From an uncultured Saprospiraceae bacterium (GTDB lineage Bacteria > Bacteroidota > Bacteroidia > Chitinophagales > Saprospiraceae), in contig CALJOK010000026.1 of assembly GCA_937981555.1 (NCBI GenBank), positions 62,001 to 126,000 on the forward strand: DNA of 64,000 nucleotides, given 5' to 3'. Position numbers and translations under genes: made by a program. The number at the start of each line of letters is the position of its first letter. The first letter of the stretch is position 1. Of this stretch, positions 7,824 to 16,611 are shown in pieces. The notes under the pieces were generated by a model, which made no database searches, was not told where the DNA came from, and saw only the letters and a program-made list of their open reading frames with translations.

Positions 7824-10800
7824 TTATTTGATCAAAGTCGTTTGTCCTTTGAATACTTCTTTTGCTCCATCCTCAAATTCCGCTTCCACATACCAAACAA
7901 AAACGCCAGGATTCATTTCCTTTCCTTCAAATGTTCCATCCCAACCTCCGTCAATAGTTACGTTCGTACTATTGATTGGGAAATCAGTTTCTTCAAAAAC
8001 TAACTCTCCCCAACGATCATAAACTCGGAAGGTTTTTATAGTGGTTCCTTTTCTTCCATGAACTAATAATAAGTCGTTCACATTACCATCAGCATTTGGA
8101 GAAAAACCAGTTGGAACTAACACTTCTCTTTGCTTGTCCACAAAAATTGTAATCACATCATAAGAGGTACAACCATTTTCATCAGTCACCGCTAATTGAA
8201 ATGAGGTTTGATTACTCAAACTGTCAATATAAGGTTCTCGACAATCTAAGCAACTGATATTTTCATTATTATCAGGTGTCCAATTGTATTGTAAGGCTCC
8301 TGATGCATTGAAAATTTCAGGAATTAACCAAAGTCCTTGTCCGTAAATGATGGTTGTATCATTTCCTAAAAAGACTCCTACTTCATCTGGTTCAGCTACC
8401 CAAACTGGAGGCACTTGCGTCATACATCCGTTCCCGTCCATAACCGTTACATTAGTATATTCACCAGCAGTCAAACCTATTTGAGTTGGCGATCCATTAA
8501 AATTAATTCCATCTGTACTGAAAGTATAAGGCGGTGTTCCTCCAGTTGGAAAAAGATGAATTTGTCCATCAAAACCTTCATAACAAAGCACATCATCAGA
8601 ATCAGCAGTTGCTAGAAGAGGGGCATCTGGTTGGTCAATTATAATGGACTGAGCAACCGTACAACCATTTGGATCTACGATGGTGATAATGTACTCCCCT
8701 CCGATTAATCCAGTTAAATCTTCTTCTATAGAATTAAATCCATTTGGTCCAATCCAACTTACATCATAAGTTCCAGATGCACCTCCAATCACAGTTATAT
8801 CTATTTCGCCCTCGTTTCCATTATAACAATCTATCCTATTATTGGTAAATGAAATTTGTAATTGAGTCGGTTCGATAACTCCGAATGTCGCAATTGTTTG
8901 ACAAGAATTTATATCAGTTACTGTCAAGGTATATGTTCCAACTGCCAAATCTGTTATATCTTGCGAAGCTACATTGTTACTCCATTGGTAAGAGTAATCC
9001 CCAGTTCCACCTGAAACATTTACATCGATTGCACCAGAGTTACTTCCATTACAACCTACATTCGTAATTTGATTTTCGGCAATGATTAGTTCATCTGGTT
9101 GAGTGAGTTCTACTGATTCAACGATGGTACATCCATTATCATCAGTTACTGTTACTGTATAATTATTTGCTACTAAGCTTGATGCAGTTGCAGTAGTTTG
9201 AGTATTTCCATCGCTCCAAGAGTAGGTGAAATTACCTGCTGCTCCACCAGCTGTAGCTGTAGCACTTCCGCCATTTTCTCCAAAACATTCTACATCAATT
9301 CCTGCAACCGAAAGAGTTAATTCATTTGGAGAACCAATCGTAATCGAATTAACTGCAGTACATCCATTTCCATCAGTCACCGTTACAAAGTAAGGAGCTG
9401 CTTGGGCAAGTAATCCATCAGCTATTGCTGTACTACTTCCATCACTCCATAGATAAGTATAATCTAACGTTCCACCATCTGGTACGACAGTACTATTTCC
9501 ATTAGCATCTCCAAAACAAGCAGCGTCATTTCCAGAAATTGTAGTAGTTAAAACTGTTGGTTCCGTTACTTCTACTTCGATGCTTTCTGTACACATATTC
9601 GCATCGGTTACGGTTACCATATAAGTTCCAACCATCAAATCAATTGCTGTTGCTGTTACTTGGTTATTCGCATTGGCATCCCATAGGTAAGTAAATCCTC
9701 CAGCTCCATTTGAAGGAAGAACTGTTGCCGTTCCTGTATTATTTCCATTACAATCAACTGCTAAGAAATCCGAATCTAAAATTATCGCATCTGGCGATGT
9801 CAATAAAATACTATCTATCGCAGTACATCCATTAGCATCTTCTACAGTAACATAAACCATCCCAACGGATAAATCTGTTACCGTCGAATTTGTTGAATTA
9901 TTTCCATTATTCCATTGATACATAAATCCTCCTGCACCACCTGATGTTACTGTTACGGTTGCATCTCCATCATTTCCATTTCCACAATTCACGTTACTTG
10001 CTGCTAATGATAATACGATTTCTTCTGGAGCAAAAACTTCCACTTCTAACACTTCAAAACAATTATTTACATCTGTAATAGTTACGAAATGTATCCCCGA
10101 AGGCAGTCCACTATGCATACTTCCATTTCCACCTGCCACACTCCAATCAAAAATATATCCTTCAGGTAAATTTGGATCAGGTGTTCCTCCTGAAGCAGAT
10201 ACTACAACTTCACCATCTGCTGAATCATAACATAGAGCAGGTGTACTATTAAAACCTGCCACAATCTGGTTAGGAGAATCCACATCAACTGTCGTTGAAG
10301 CAGTACAACCTAATTGATCCGTTACAACAACAGTATAAGTTCCTACCGTCAATCCAACTGCAGTCTGCGTAGTTTGATTCCCAATAACTTGCCAAGCATA
10401 AGTATATCCTCCCGCTCCTCCTGTTGGATCAATTGATGCTGTTCCATCTTGCACTCCATTACAAGAAGCAAGTGTTGAGGTAGTTAGAGACAAATTAAGT
10501 TCATCATGTTCCTCCATGATTACAGAAGCCGAAGCTGTACAGCCATTCGCATCCGTAACTGTTATAGTATATGTTTGTGCACTTAAACTATTCGCTACTG
10601 CATCATTTTGCATATCACTCCATAAGTAAGTGTAACCTCCAGTTGGTAAAGGAGTTCCTCCAACTGGTGTAGCGGTTGCATTTCCATCTGTACCTGCAAA
10701 ACAATTAATTGAATCCGCTGTAATTGAAACAGTCAACACCTCTGGTTGAATAATTTCTAAAGTATCAAAAGTTTCACAACCATTGAAGTCCGTAATCGTC

Positions 10801-13355
10801 ACATAATTTCCTCCTAAAACTAAACCAGTAGCAATTGAATCTGTCGAACCTGTACTCCATAAATAATTATATGGATAAGTTCCTCCAACAACGGTTACTG
10901 TTCCCTCTCCATCTGACAATCCGTTACAACTAATATTATCGATCACCGCATCTAGTGACGCTAATGAATCAGGTTCACCAATTGTAAAATCAACTCCAAC
11001 CGAACAATTCACACCATCGATGACCAAAACTGTATAATTTCCAGCAGGTAAATCTGTCAAAACTCCATCCGCATCAAGTGTCCCATTTAAAGAATAAGTA
11101 AATGGTGGATTTGATCCTGTTCCTGTAATCGTTGCTGCACCTAAAGATTGTCCAAAACAATTATTGTCAATCACATTGGTAATCATACCAGATGGTGCAG
11201 GACAATCAGGGGTCATACAGGTCTGAGTTCCTATTTCACCATTACAATCTGCAATACCTTGCACTTCAATTATTACCGTCTGATTTAATGCCAACCCAGA
11301 TACCGTATGTGATAAAATTCCATTTGCAGGTACCCAACCAGTTCCATTTATATTCACTTGATATCCACCTATTGCGCCACCGACATCATTCCAAGTAAAA
11401 GTAATTGAGTTAGCTGTGATCGTTCCACAATCTACGGTAGGTGGTGGTAAAATATCTTCTACGATAATCGTTATTGAATCTTGAGTCGAACAACCATAAG
11501 TATCCGTTACCACCAAAGTATAAGTAGTCGTTACATCAGGTTGCGCCCAAGGATCAGGACAATCAGTACAACTCAATCCAGCTGCAGGCGACCAACTATA
11601 AGTCAATTGATAAAGTGGTTCAAAACAAATCGACCACCCATTCAACTCTCCCGCAAATCCATTCGAATCATCCAAAGCAAATAATCTCCATATTCCATTA
11701 CTGGGACTTTCTCCATCCCATAAATCTGGAAATAATCCTTCGGGAGTATACGTACCCGTAAAAGGAGCAGCTGATGCAGGTGCTTGATTATTAGGGCCAA
11801 CATTAATTGCATTGGTTGAACTTGGGGTAAAACAAGTTCCTAAATAATTATCTCCATTCGCTCCATTATCGGTCGACAATTCGATAAACTGCCCGCCTGG
11901 GGCAAATAAAAATATATCTAAATCGTCGTCCCATTTATGAGTGATACTATCAATACAAACCTGTTTTATAACTCCTTCTTGGAGATCTACTGGAAAAACT
12001 CCCGACACAAAAATATCAGAAAAAACAGGTGTATTCGTAGGCGCAATGGGGTAAGTCGTTGTGTTAGAAAATGCTGGAGGTACTGGTAAAACAATATCTA
12101 AGGTTCCATCTAAATAAACCGAATCACCTTTACAAATCATCGTATCCATCGGTAATTCCAATTCGGGCAAATCAGCATCTTTTATATAAATCCAAAACGT
12201 ATCTCGATTACATGGATCAACCTGAACATCAACTCCAAGCGAATCTAAGCCTTCCATAATTCCATCTTCAATTGGAATAATTGGAAAACAAACCACACTA
12301 TCTCCCGCTGCAATAAATAAATCTAAAGGAATCGCTTCATAATCAACTCCATTAATCGCAGAACCAATTAAAGTATAATCTATAAAAATATCTGACTCCG
12401 CTTCATTTGGAATTTCAAAACAAAGCTCTCCATCAGCACATCCTTCTACTAAGGTTCCATCTAAACTTACCGTCGAAGCTGTCACTTCTAATTTCCCTGT
12501 TCCAAAACTTTTTGCTTCCAAAAATACTGCAGTATCAAAAGCATTATCACCAGCATCAGCTACTGCTAATTTAATCGTATAAGTTTCACAAGGAATCACA
12601 ATAGCTTGTGCAATAAATACATCTAAATATCCATCATATTGCAAAGTCGTACTTCCCGCATTATCATTATAATATGTTCCGTAATCAAAATTACATCCAC
12701 TTCCTGGATTCAATCCATTTCCATTTACATTATTGATGGTTACTGGATTATTCGTAAATGTAGTTCCTAATGGATCTGCTGGATCTGGAATTAAGGCAAT
12801 ATTTTCTACATTATAACTTCCTCCATTTGGATTCGGTCCACTAATAAAAAATCCAAATACATCATTAAAACCCGAACAAGCCCACTCAGGATATTCCTCA
12901 GAAGCAAAAACATATCGAAATCTCAACGTATCATTTACGGGTGTAAATGTAATTGAATAGGTTGCTATATCATTCAACCCAGAAGTAGTCAATTGCCCCA
13001 ACTCAGGACAAGTCGCACTACTGCTGACTGGCCCTTCCGAATTACTACCTGAATTATTGGGGCCAAGTGCTCCAACAGCATGTCCTGAAGACATGACAAT
13101 TCCTCTTTCCAATCCAAGATCATTCAATCCATTTTGGAAATATCCAACGGAAGCATCATCTCCATTATAGGTGATATCTGAAACTTCTACTCCATCGCCA
13201 AGAAATACATTTTCAATTAAATTTTGTGGAGTCCAAGGATTTTGATTTCCTCCTGAAACTTCTACCTGAGCTTGCAGAGAACAAGTCAACAATAGAATTC
13301 CTACGATTTGAAAAACAGAAATACACGGTTTTAGAAAACAGTTAGACTTTTTCAT
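7824..13355 (-). CDS. Giant SprB-repeat surface protein with gliding-type C-terminal domain (T9SS type B)
   Basis: 1843 residues. A signal peptide (~1-30) is followed by a choice-of-anchor-L-type domain (~50-285, with SSGHAVGALGPN and YVFASEEYPEWACSGFNDVFGFF) and a Calx-beta-like segment (~298-391). A proprotein-convertase P-like domain (~448-580, DDDLDIFLFAPGG ... LNGWSICFEP) comes next. Twelve SprB-type repeats of ~75 residues (~725-1655) share a C-x(6)-DG-x-G start, YxWSxG and LxxGxYxVTVTDxNGC. The C-terminal ~95 residues are the CHU_C/gliding-associated domain (LVPTGFSPNADGN ... FRVYDRWGELVFE ... GVFVWYVEA). Known relatives are T9SS-exported surface adhesins of gliding bacteria. Probably an adhesin or matrix protein. 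It is transcribed alone. Confidence 0.92.
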   Translation of the reverse strand: MKKSNCFLKPCISVFQIVGILLLTCSLQAQVEVSGGNQNPWTPQNLIENVFLGDGVEVSDITYNGDDASVGYFQNGLNDLGLERGIVMSSGHAVGALGPNNSGSNSEGPVSSSATCPELGQLTTSGLNDIATYSITFTPVNDTLRFRYVFASEEYPEWACSGFNDVFGFFISGPNPNGGSYNVENIALIPDPADPLGTTFTNNPVTINNVNGNGLNPGSGCNFDYGTYYNDNAGSTTLQYDGYLDVFIAQAIVIPCETYTIKLAVADAGDNAFDTAVFLEAKSFGTGKLEVTASTVSLDGTLVEGCADGELCFEIPNEAESDIFIDYTLIGSAINGVDYEAIPLDLFIAAGDSVVCFPIIPIEDGIMEGLDSLGVDVQVDPCNRDTFWIYIKDADLPELELPMDTMICKGDSVYLDGTLDIVLPVPPAFSNTTTYPIAPTNTPVFSDIFVSGVFPVDLQEGVIKQVCIDSITHKWDDDLDIFLFAPGGQFIELSTDNGANGDNYLGTCFTPSSTNAINVGPNNQAPASAAPFTGTYTPEGLFPDLWDGESPSNGIWRLFALDDSNGFAGELNGWSICFEPLYQLTYSWSPAAGLSCTDCPDPWAQPDVTTTYTLVVTDTYGCSTQDSITIIVEDILPPPTVDCGTITANSITFTWNDVGGAIGGYQVNINGTGWVPANGILSHTVSGLALNQTVIIEVQGIADCNGEIGTQTCMTPDCPAPSGMITNVIDNNCFGQSLGAATITGTGSNPPFTYSLNGTLDADGVLTDLPAGNYTVLVIDGVNCSVGVDFTIGEPDSLASLDAVIDNISCNGLSDGEGTVTVVGGTYPYNYLWSTGSTDSIATGLVLGGNYVTITDFNGCETFDTLEIIQPEVLTVSITADSINCFAGTDGNATATPVGGTPLPTGGYTYLWSDMQNDAVANSLSAQTYTITVTDANGCTASASVIMEEHDELNLSLTTSTLASCNGVQDGTASIDPTGGAGGYTYAWQVIGNQTTQTAVGLTVGTYTVVVTDQLGCTASTTVDVDSPNQIVAGFNSTPALCYDSADGEVVVSASGGTPDPNLPEGYIFDWSVAGGNGSMHSGLPSGIHFVTITDVNNCFEVLEVEVFAPEEIVLSLAASNVNCGNGNDGDATVTVTSGGAGGFMYQWNNGNNSTNSTVTDLSVGMVYVTVEDANGCTAIDSILLTSPDAIILDSDFLAVDCNGNNTGTATVLPSNGAGGFTYLWDANANNQVTATAIDLMVGTYMVTVTDANMCTESIEVEVTEPTVLTTTISGNDAACFGDANGNSTVVPDGGTLDYTYLWSDGSSTAIADGLLAQAAPYFVTVTDGNGCTAVNSITIGSPNELTLSVAGIDVECFGENGGSATATAGGAAGNFTYSWSDGNTQTTATASSLVANNYTVTVTDDNGCTIVESVELTQPDELIIAENQITNVGCNGSNSGAIDVNVSGGTGDYSYQWSNNVASQDITDLAVGTYTLTVTDINSCQTIATFGVIEPTQLQISFTNNRIDCYNGNEGEIDITVIGGASGTYDVSWIGPNGFNSIEEDLTGLIGGEYIITIVDPNGCTVAQSIIIDQPDAPLLATADSDDVLCYEGFDGQIHLFPTGGTPPYTFSTDGINFNGSPTQIGLTAGEYTNVTVMDGNGCMTQVPPVWVAEPDEVGVFLGNDTTIIYGQGLWLIPEIFNASGALQYNWTPDNNENISCLDCREPYIDSLSNQTSFQLAVTDENGCTSYDVITIFVDKQREVLVPTGFSPNADGNVNDLLLVHGRKGTTIKTFRVYDRWGELVFEETDFPINSTNVTIDGGWDGTFEGKEMNPGVFVWYVEAEFEDGAKEVFKGQTTLIK

Positions 13356-13703
13356 GTTTAAAATTTATTACACATTGTGCTGGTCAAAATTGGTAAAAAA
13401 CAATTCATAAAAATACAAGAATCAACTCCCTTTTAAAATTTATTGCCCTTAAAAAAATGCTCTAAATCTGACGAAGTCTTTAGTATAATGCTAGGTTTCA
13501 AGGAATAATTAGATATTTAAAGGAAAGTTGAAGTAATCCCCTCCCTAAAAATCGGGATTTTCTTTGATAATTATAGGAAAATTTGAACAAAATAAAGATA
13601 CCATAATAGCTACTTTATGCTGTCTAGAATATTAATTAAAATAGGAAAAAACAAGAAATGAAAAAGATATGACATTTCGAAAATGAAATGCTATTTTTAA
13701 AAT
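13356..13703. other. Gap of about 350 bases between divergent genes
   Basis: A/T-rich upstream region of the giant SprB-like gene and the small membrane protein gene. The only structure I see is a 6-bp inverted repeat, AATCCC (13535-13540) with GGGATT (13554-13559), followed by a short T-rich stretch. That is too weak to call a terminator. Confidence 0.5.
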
Positions 13704-14063
13704 ATGAAAAATGACGATAACCAGATTTTGGATGATGGGAGTTTTTGGAAAACTAAAAAACTCTCCAATAGGCAATTAGCAGGCTTAATTCAAACTAAGG
13801 TAAGATATCCAAACTATCTTTTATCAAAAATAGATGCTGAAATAATCCGAAGAAAATTGGATAAAAATGATTTACTAAAAGAAGTCTTGTTAGAAAAAAA
13901 TACAGCTACACCACTCGAAAAATTTCTTTTCTTTTATAAAAACAACAAGACTGGAACTATCTTTTTATCTATAATTACTTTCTTCTCTCTTTTTACAATT
14001 CCGTGGTTATCCTTTATCATAATTTTTTCCATCTATTTTTCTCTTAAAAAAAATTTAAACTAA
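13704..14063 (+). CDS. Small membrane protein of unknown function, 119 aa
   Basis: The N-terminal ~75 residues are soluble and charged. A C-terminal hydrophobic hairpin follows (two membrane helices, ~83-112, GTIFLSIITFFSLFTI and WLSFIIIFSIYFSL), ending in a Lys-rich tail. The segment SNRQLAGLIQTKVRYPNYLLSKIDAEIIRR looks helical. I do not recognise the family. A short inverted repeat (CATTTC...GAAATG) lies just upstream of the ATG. It is convergent with the lipoprotein gene at 14089. Confidence 0.65.
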   Translation: MKNDDNQILDDGSFWKTKKLSNRQLAGLIQTKVRYPNYLLSKIDAEIIRRKLDKNDLLKEVLLEKNTATPLEKFLFFYKNNKTGTIFLSIITFFSLFTIPWLSFIIIFSIYFSLKKNLN

Positions 14064-14088
14064 CGGTGAGTATTACGTAACAATCTGC

Positions 14089-14661
14089 TCAAAAAACCAC
14101 CACCTCCCGCTCCAATAACAAAGAATCATAATAAAAATACTCAAACTTCAACTTCCCTTTTTCATCAGGATAAAACGACCGTAGCATTTCCTCATACTCA
14201 CTTTTAGGTTTCCCTACACCTTCCAACTCTTGCTGATAAGTTCGAATTCGGTAATGATTACTCGCAACTTTATCCATATGCATCCTCGAAAACTGCGCTC
14301 CTTCCCTAGCTTTCAAAACCATCAAATAATAAAATCCATTCCCCAACTCCACCGAATCAGGCATCAAAATATCCAAAGGAACTGCTGGAAAAGTAGTATT
14401 CGCATCAAGATCATTTTTAGCAATAGGATTGATTCTAATTCTATTGGTAAATAATGTGTCAGGAATCCCTCGCCCATCTTTTTTTGAAAAAATTCTTTTC
14501 CCAAATTGTAAAGAAGGCTGAGTATCAAAAGGAAAGATGGTAGAATACATCGAGTCCGATGCCCCTTTCTCAAGTGGTCGAACCATCAATCGTTTTGGCC
14601 GTTTATCACAAGCCAAAAACAAACAGGTCATGAAAATAAAACTGAAAGCACTCCATTTCAT
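14089..14661 (-). CDS. Lipoprotein of unknown function, 190 aa
   Basis: The ATG at 14661 gives a compact lipoprotein signal (MKWSAFSFIFMTCLFLACDKR), so Cys18 is the likely lipidated residue. A start 21 codons upstream would bury the signal. The mature part has no motif I recognise. It is moderately charged and ends in a Tyr-rich, beta-prone stretch (FEYFYYDSLLLEREVVVF). Its upstream region contains CTCCATATATGGAG plus a GCAAAGA word, similar to the promoter of the gene at 20855-21334. Confidence 0.7.
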   Translation of the reverse strand: MKWSAFSFIFMTCLFLACDKRPKRLMVRPLEKGASDSMYSTIFPFDTQPSLQFGKRIFSKKDGRGIPDTLFTNRIRINPIAKNDLDANTTFPAVPLDILMPDSVELGNGFYYLMVLKAREGAQFSRMHMDKVASNHYRIRTYQQELEGVGKPKSEYEEMLRSFYPDEKGKLKFEYFYYDSLLLEREVVVF

Positions 14662-15023
14662 AACAACATTTTTTTGTTCGGTTATTTTAAGAAACGTGCT
14701 AAGTGCTCGAACTCGTTGGTTCAATTAAAAAGACAAGGCTCCATATATGGAGATGCAAAGAGTTTAAATTTTGGTGCATTAGCTTTGCGACCTCCGTGAG
14801 TTGGCAAAAAAGAAAAGCAAGAGTTCGTAAAGCGATCTAGATTCCCTAAAATAACTGCTTTAAGAAAACTACCTATTCTCTCTTTCCAACTCACGACTTC
14901 CTCAAAGCTCCGATAACTTTCTAATCAAAACAGTTTCGAAGCAAAAACAATTTAACAGTCAAAACAATTCATCATTTAAAATTAAATCCTTAAAATTGCA
15001 CTCATTTTAAAATACCACCAATC
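14662..15023. other. Gap of about 360 bases: divergent upstream regions
   Basis: Holds the upstream regions of the leftward lipoprotein gene and the rightward nucleoid-associated protein gene. A perfect 14-bp palindrome (CTCCATATATGGAG, 14740-14753) is followed by ATGCAAAGAGTT. A matching arrangement (CTCCATAAATAGAGACGCAAAGATA) precedes the leftward gene at 21334. On the minus strand the TTTGC word is the likely -7 box, so the palindrome would lie in the early transcript. Confidence 0.5.
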
Positions 15024-16061
15024 ATGATAAATTTTTCCAATATCGTTCTAGAAAAAATGGCTATCCACAAAGTGGGAAACAAGTCAAAAGCTGAAAAGAA
15101 TTTTTTCTCAGAAGTACTTTATAAACCAAGTGCATCAATTGAAGATAAATTACTCAAATACTTTTTATCGCCTTTCAAAAAATTGGAAGAGACCTACCAA
15201 TTCAATGCTCCTGAGAATGATACGAATACCATGTTTAATTTGTCAAAATCATTCTTCGCAACCAAGGAGAATTTTTTAGAATGTTCTCAACGAATTTCAC
15301 GTCACCTTTATGATCAATCGAAGCATCAAAATATAAAATCAGGGGAAGTTTTTGTCGTTCACTTTTCTGAACTTTTATACGGAGAAGAAATGGTGGAAGC
15401 AATCGGTATTTTCAAATGCGAGCGGAAAAATGAATTCATGCAAGTCAATGATATTGACAGCGAGTTGTTGTTGAATTTCCAAAACGGAATCAACATCCAA
15501 AAAATGGATAAAGGTGTTTTATTGTTAAATGTAGAGCAAGAAGATGGTTTCCGAGTCTTAAGCATTGACAATAATTATTACGATACATCTTATTGGTTAT
15601 TGGATTTTTTAGATGTGGTTCATGTTCAAGATGATTTTTTCCATACAAGTAATTACCTCGAAATGGTGGATAACTTTACCAAAGAAGTCTTAGCTCCAAA
15701 AATGGACAAAGCAGAACAAATTCAGTTTATGAATGATTCTGTTGACTATTTTGCAAAGCATGAAACGTTTAATTTCGATGAGTTTGCAACTGAAGTTGCT
15801 CCGGAACCAGAAGTAGTTGCCGAGCTTCGAAATTACCGAAATGATTTTGCGCTCAATGACGTGGAAGCTTTTTCCATAGCTCCAGCAGCCATCAATAATG
15901 CAAAACGAAAAATCAAAAATAACATCAAACTCGATAATGGAGTTTCGATAAAAATGAATTTCACCAATCCTGATGAGTCGAAAGATTTAGTAGAAAGAGG
16001 ATTTGATGAAGATAAAGGAATGTACTTTTACAAAGTTTACTTCAACGAAGAAATGGAATAA
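15024..16061 (+). CDS. Nucleoid-associated protein (NdpA/YejK family)
   Basis: 345 residues, the usual length of the Bacteroidota branch of PF04245. The N-terminal segment has IVLEKMAIHKVGNKSKAE, then LLKYFLSPFK. The middle has SGEVFVVHFSELLYGEEMVEAIGIFKCE. The C-terminal half has IDNNYYDTSYWLLDFLDVV and ends near GFDEDKGMYFYKVYFNEEME. Family members bind double-stranded DNA and sit on the nucleoid; their precise role is unclear. No signal peptide, so cytoplasmic. Monocistronic, convergent with mgsA across a palindromic repeat. Confidence 0.85.
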   Translation: MINFSNIVLEKMAIHKVGNKSKAEKNFFSEVLYKPSASIEDKLLKYFLSPFKKLEETYQFNAPENDTNTMFNLSKSFFATKENFLECSQRISRHLYDQSKHQNIKSGEVFVVHFSELLYGEEMVEAIGIFKCERKNEFMQVNDIDSELLLNFQNGINIQKMDKGVLLLNVEQEDGFRVLSIDNNYYDTSYWLLDFLDVVHVQDDFFHTSNYLEMVDNFTKEVLAPKMDKAEQIQFMNDSVDYFAKHETFNFDEFATEVAPEPEVVAELRNYRNDFALNDVEAFSIAPAAINNAKRKIKNNIKLDNGVSIKMNFTNPDESKDLVERGFDEDKGMYFYKVYFNEEME

Positions 16062-16062
16062 A

Positions 16063-16137
16063 TTAACGGTGAACTCTTAATAGTGAATGGTTAATACCTC
16101 GTGGTGTTAACCATTCACCGTTAAGCATTAACCATTA
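16063..16137. repeat. Palindromic TTAACCATTCACC-type repeat
   Basis: Two nested inverted repeats: TTAACGGTGAA (16063-16073) with TTCACCGTTAA (16114-16124), and GTGAATGGTTAATACC (16083-16098) with GGTGTTAACCATTCAC (16103-16118, one wobble pair). Only one pairing can form at a time. The right half (16103-16137) is a 35-nt unit that recurs at 20816-20850 with about seven differences. It runs into the stop codon of mgsA and lies between two convergent genes, so it could also serve as terminator. Confidence 0.75.
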
Positions 16138-16497
16138 TTCAACCATTCCCTCCAAAAGATACTGCGCTGTCGCAGGGTTCGTTGCCAACGGAACATTATG
16201 CACATCACACAATCTCATTAACATTTGTACATCTGGCTCGTGTGGATGTTTGTCCAAAGGATCTCGAAAAAATATCACCGCATCTAAATTTCCCTCTGCC
16301 ACCATTGCTGCAATTTGCGCATCTCCTCCAAGTGGACCAGACAATAATTTGGTGATCACAAAACCGGCATTTTCAATATGTCCACCAGTTGTTCCTGTTC
16401 CAACTAACTCTATTCCATCAAACAGTTTTTTATTTTGAAGAACAAAAGAAACCATCTCTGGCTTTTTCCCATTGTGGGAAATCAAGGCTATTTTCAT
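16135..16497 (-). CDS. mgsA: Methylglyoxal synthase
   Basis: Converts dihydroxyacetone phosphate to methylglyoxal and phosphate, a bypass of lower glycolysis under phosphate limitation. The 120-residue protein has the full family pattern: ALISHNGKKPEM at the N-terminus, VGTGTTGGHIE (phosphate-binding), LLSGPLGGDAQIAAM carrying the catalytic Asp, FFRDPLDKHPHEPDVQMLMRLC and NVPLATNPATA near the end. Cytoplasmic. It stands alone; its stop overlaps the palindromic repeat at 16063-16137. Confidence 0.95.
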   Translation of the reverse strand: MKIALISHNGKKPEMVSFVLQNKKLFDGIELVGTGTTGGHIENAGFVITKLLSGPLGGDAQIAAMVAEGNLDAVIFFRDPLDKHPHEPDVQMLMRLCDVHNVPLATNPATAQYLLEGMVE

Positions 16498-16611
16498 TTC
16501 AAATAATTTATAAAAATCCTAACTCATTTTATTTCCCAAAAATACCTCCCTCAACTCGTATTTTTTTAATTTTACAAAAAAGAAAATTATCTAATCATAG
16601 AAACAATTATA

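Noticed and set aside
7824-13355. SprB-repeat region considered as tandem DNA repeats or CRISPR-like array
   Set aside because: The periodicity is at protein level (~75 residues) with diverged DNA; no short identical repeats with spacers.
13535-13559. AATCCC/GGGATT hairpin with following T residues
   Set aside because: Only 6 bp, and no rightward gene ends before it; not enough for a terminator.
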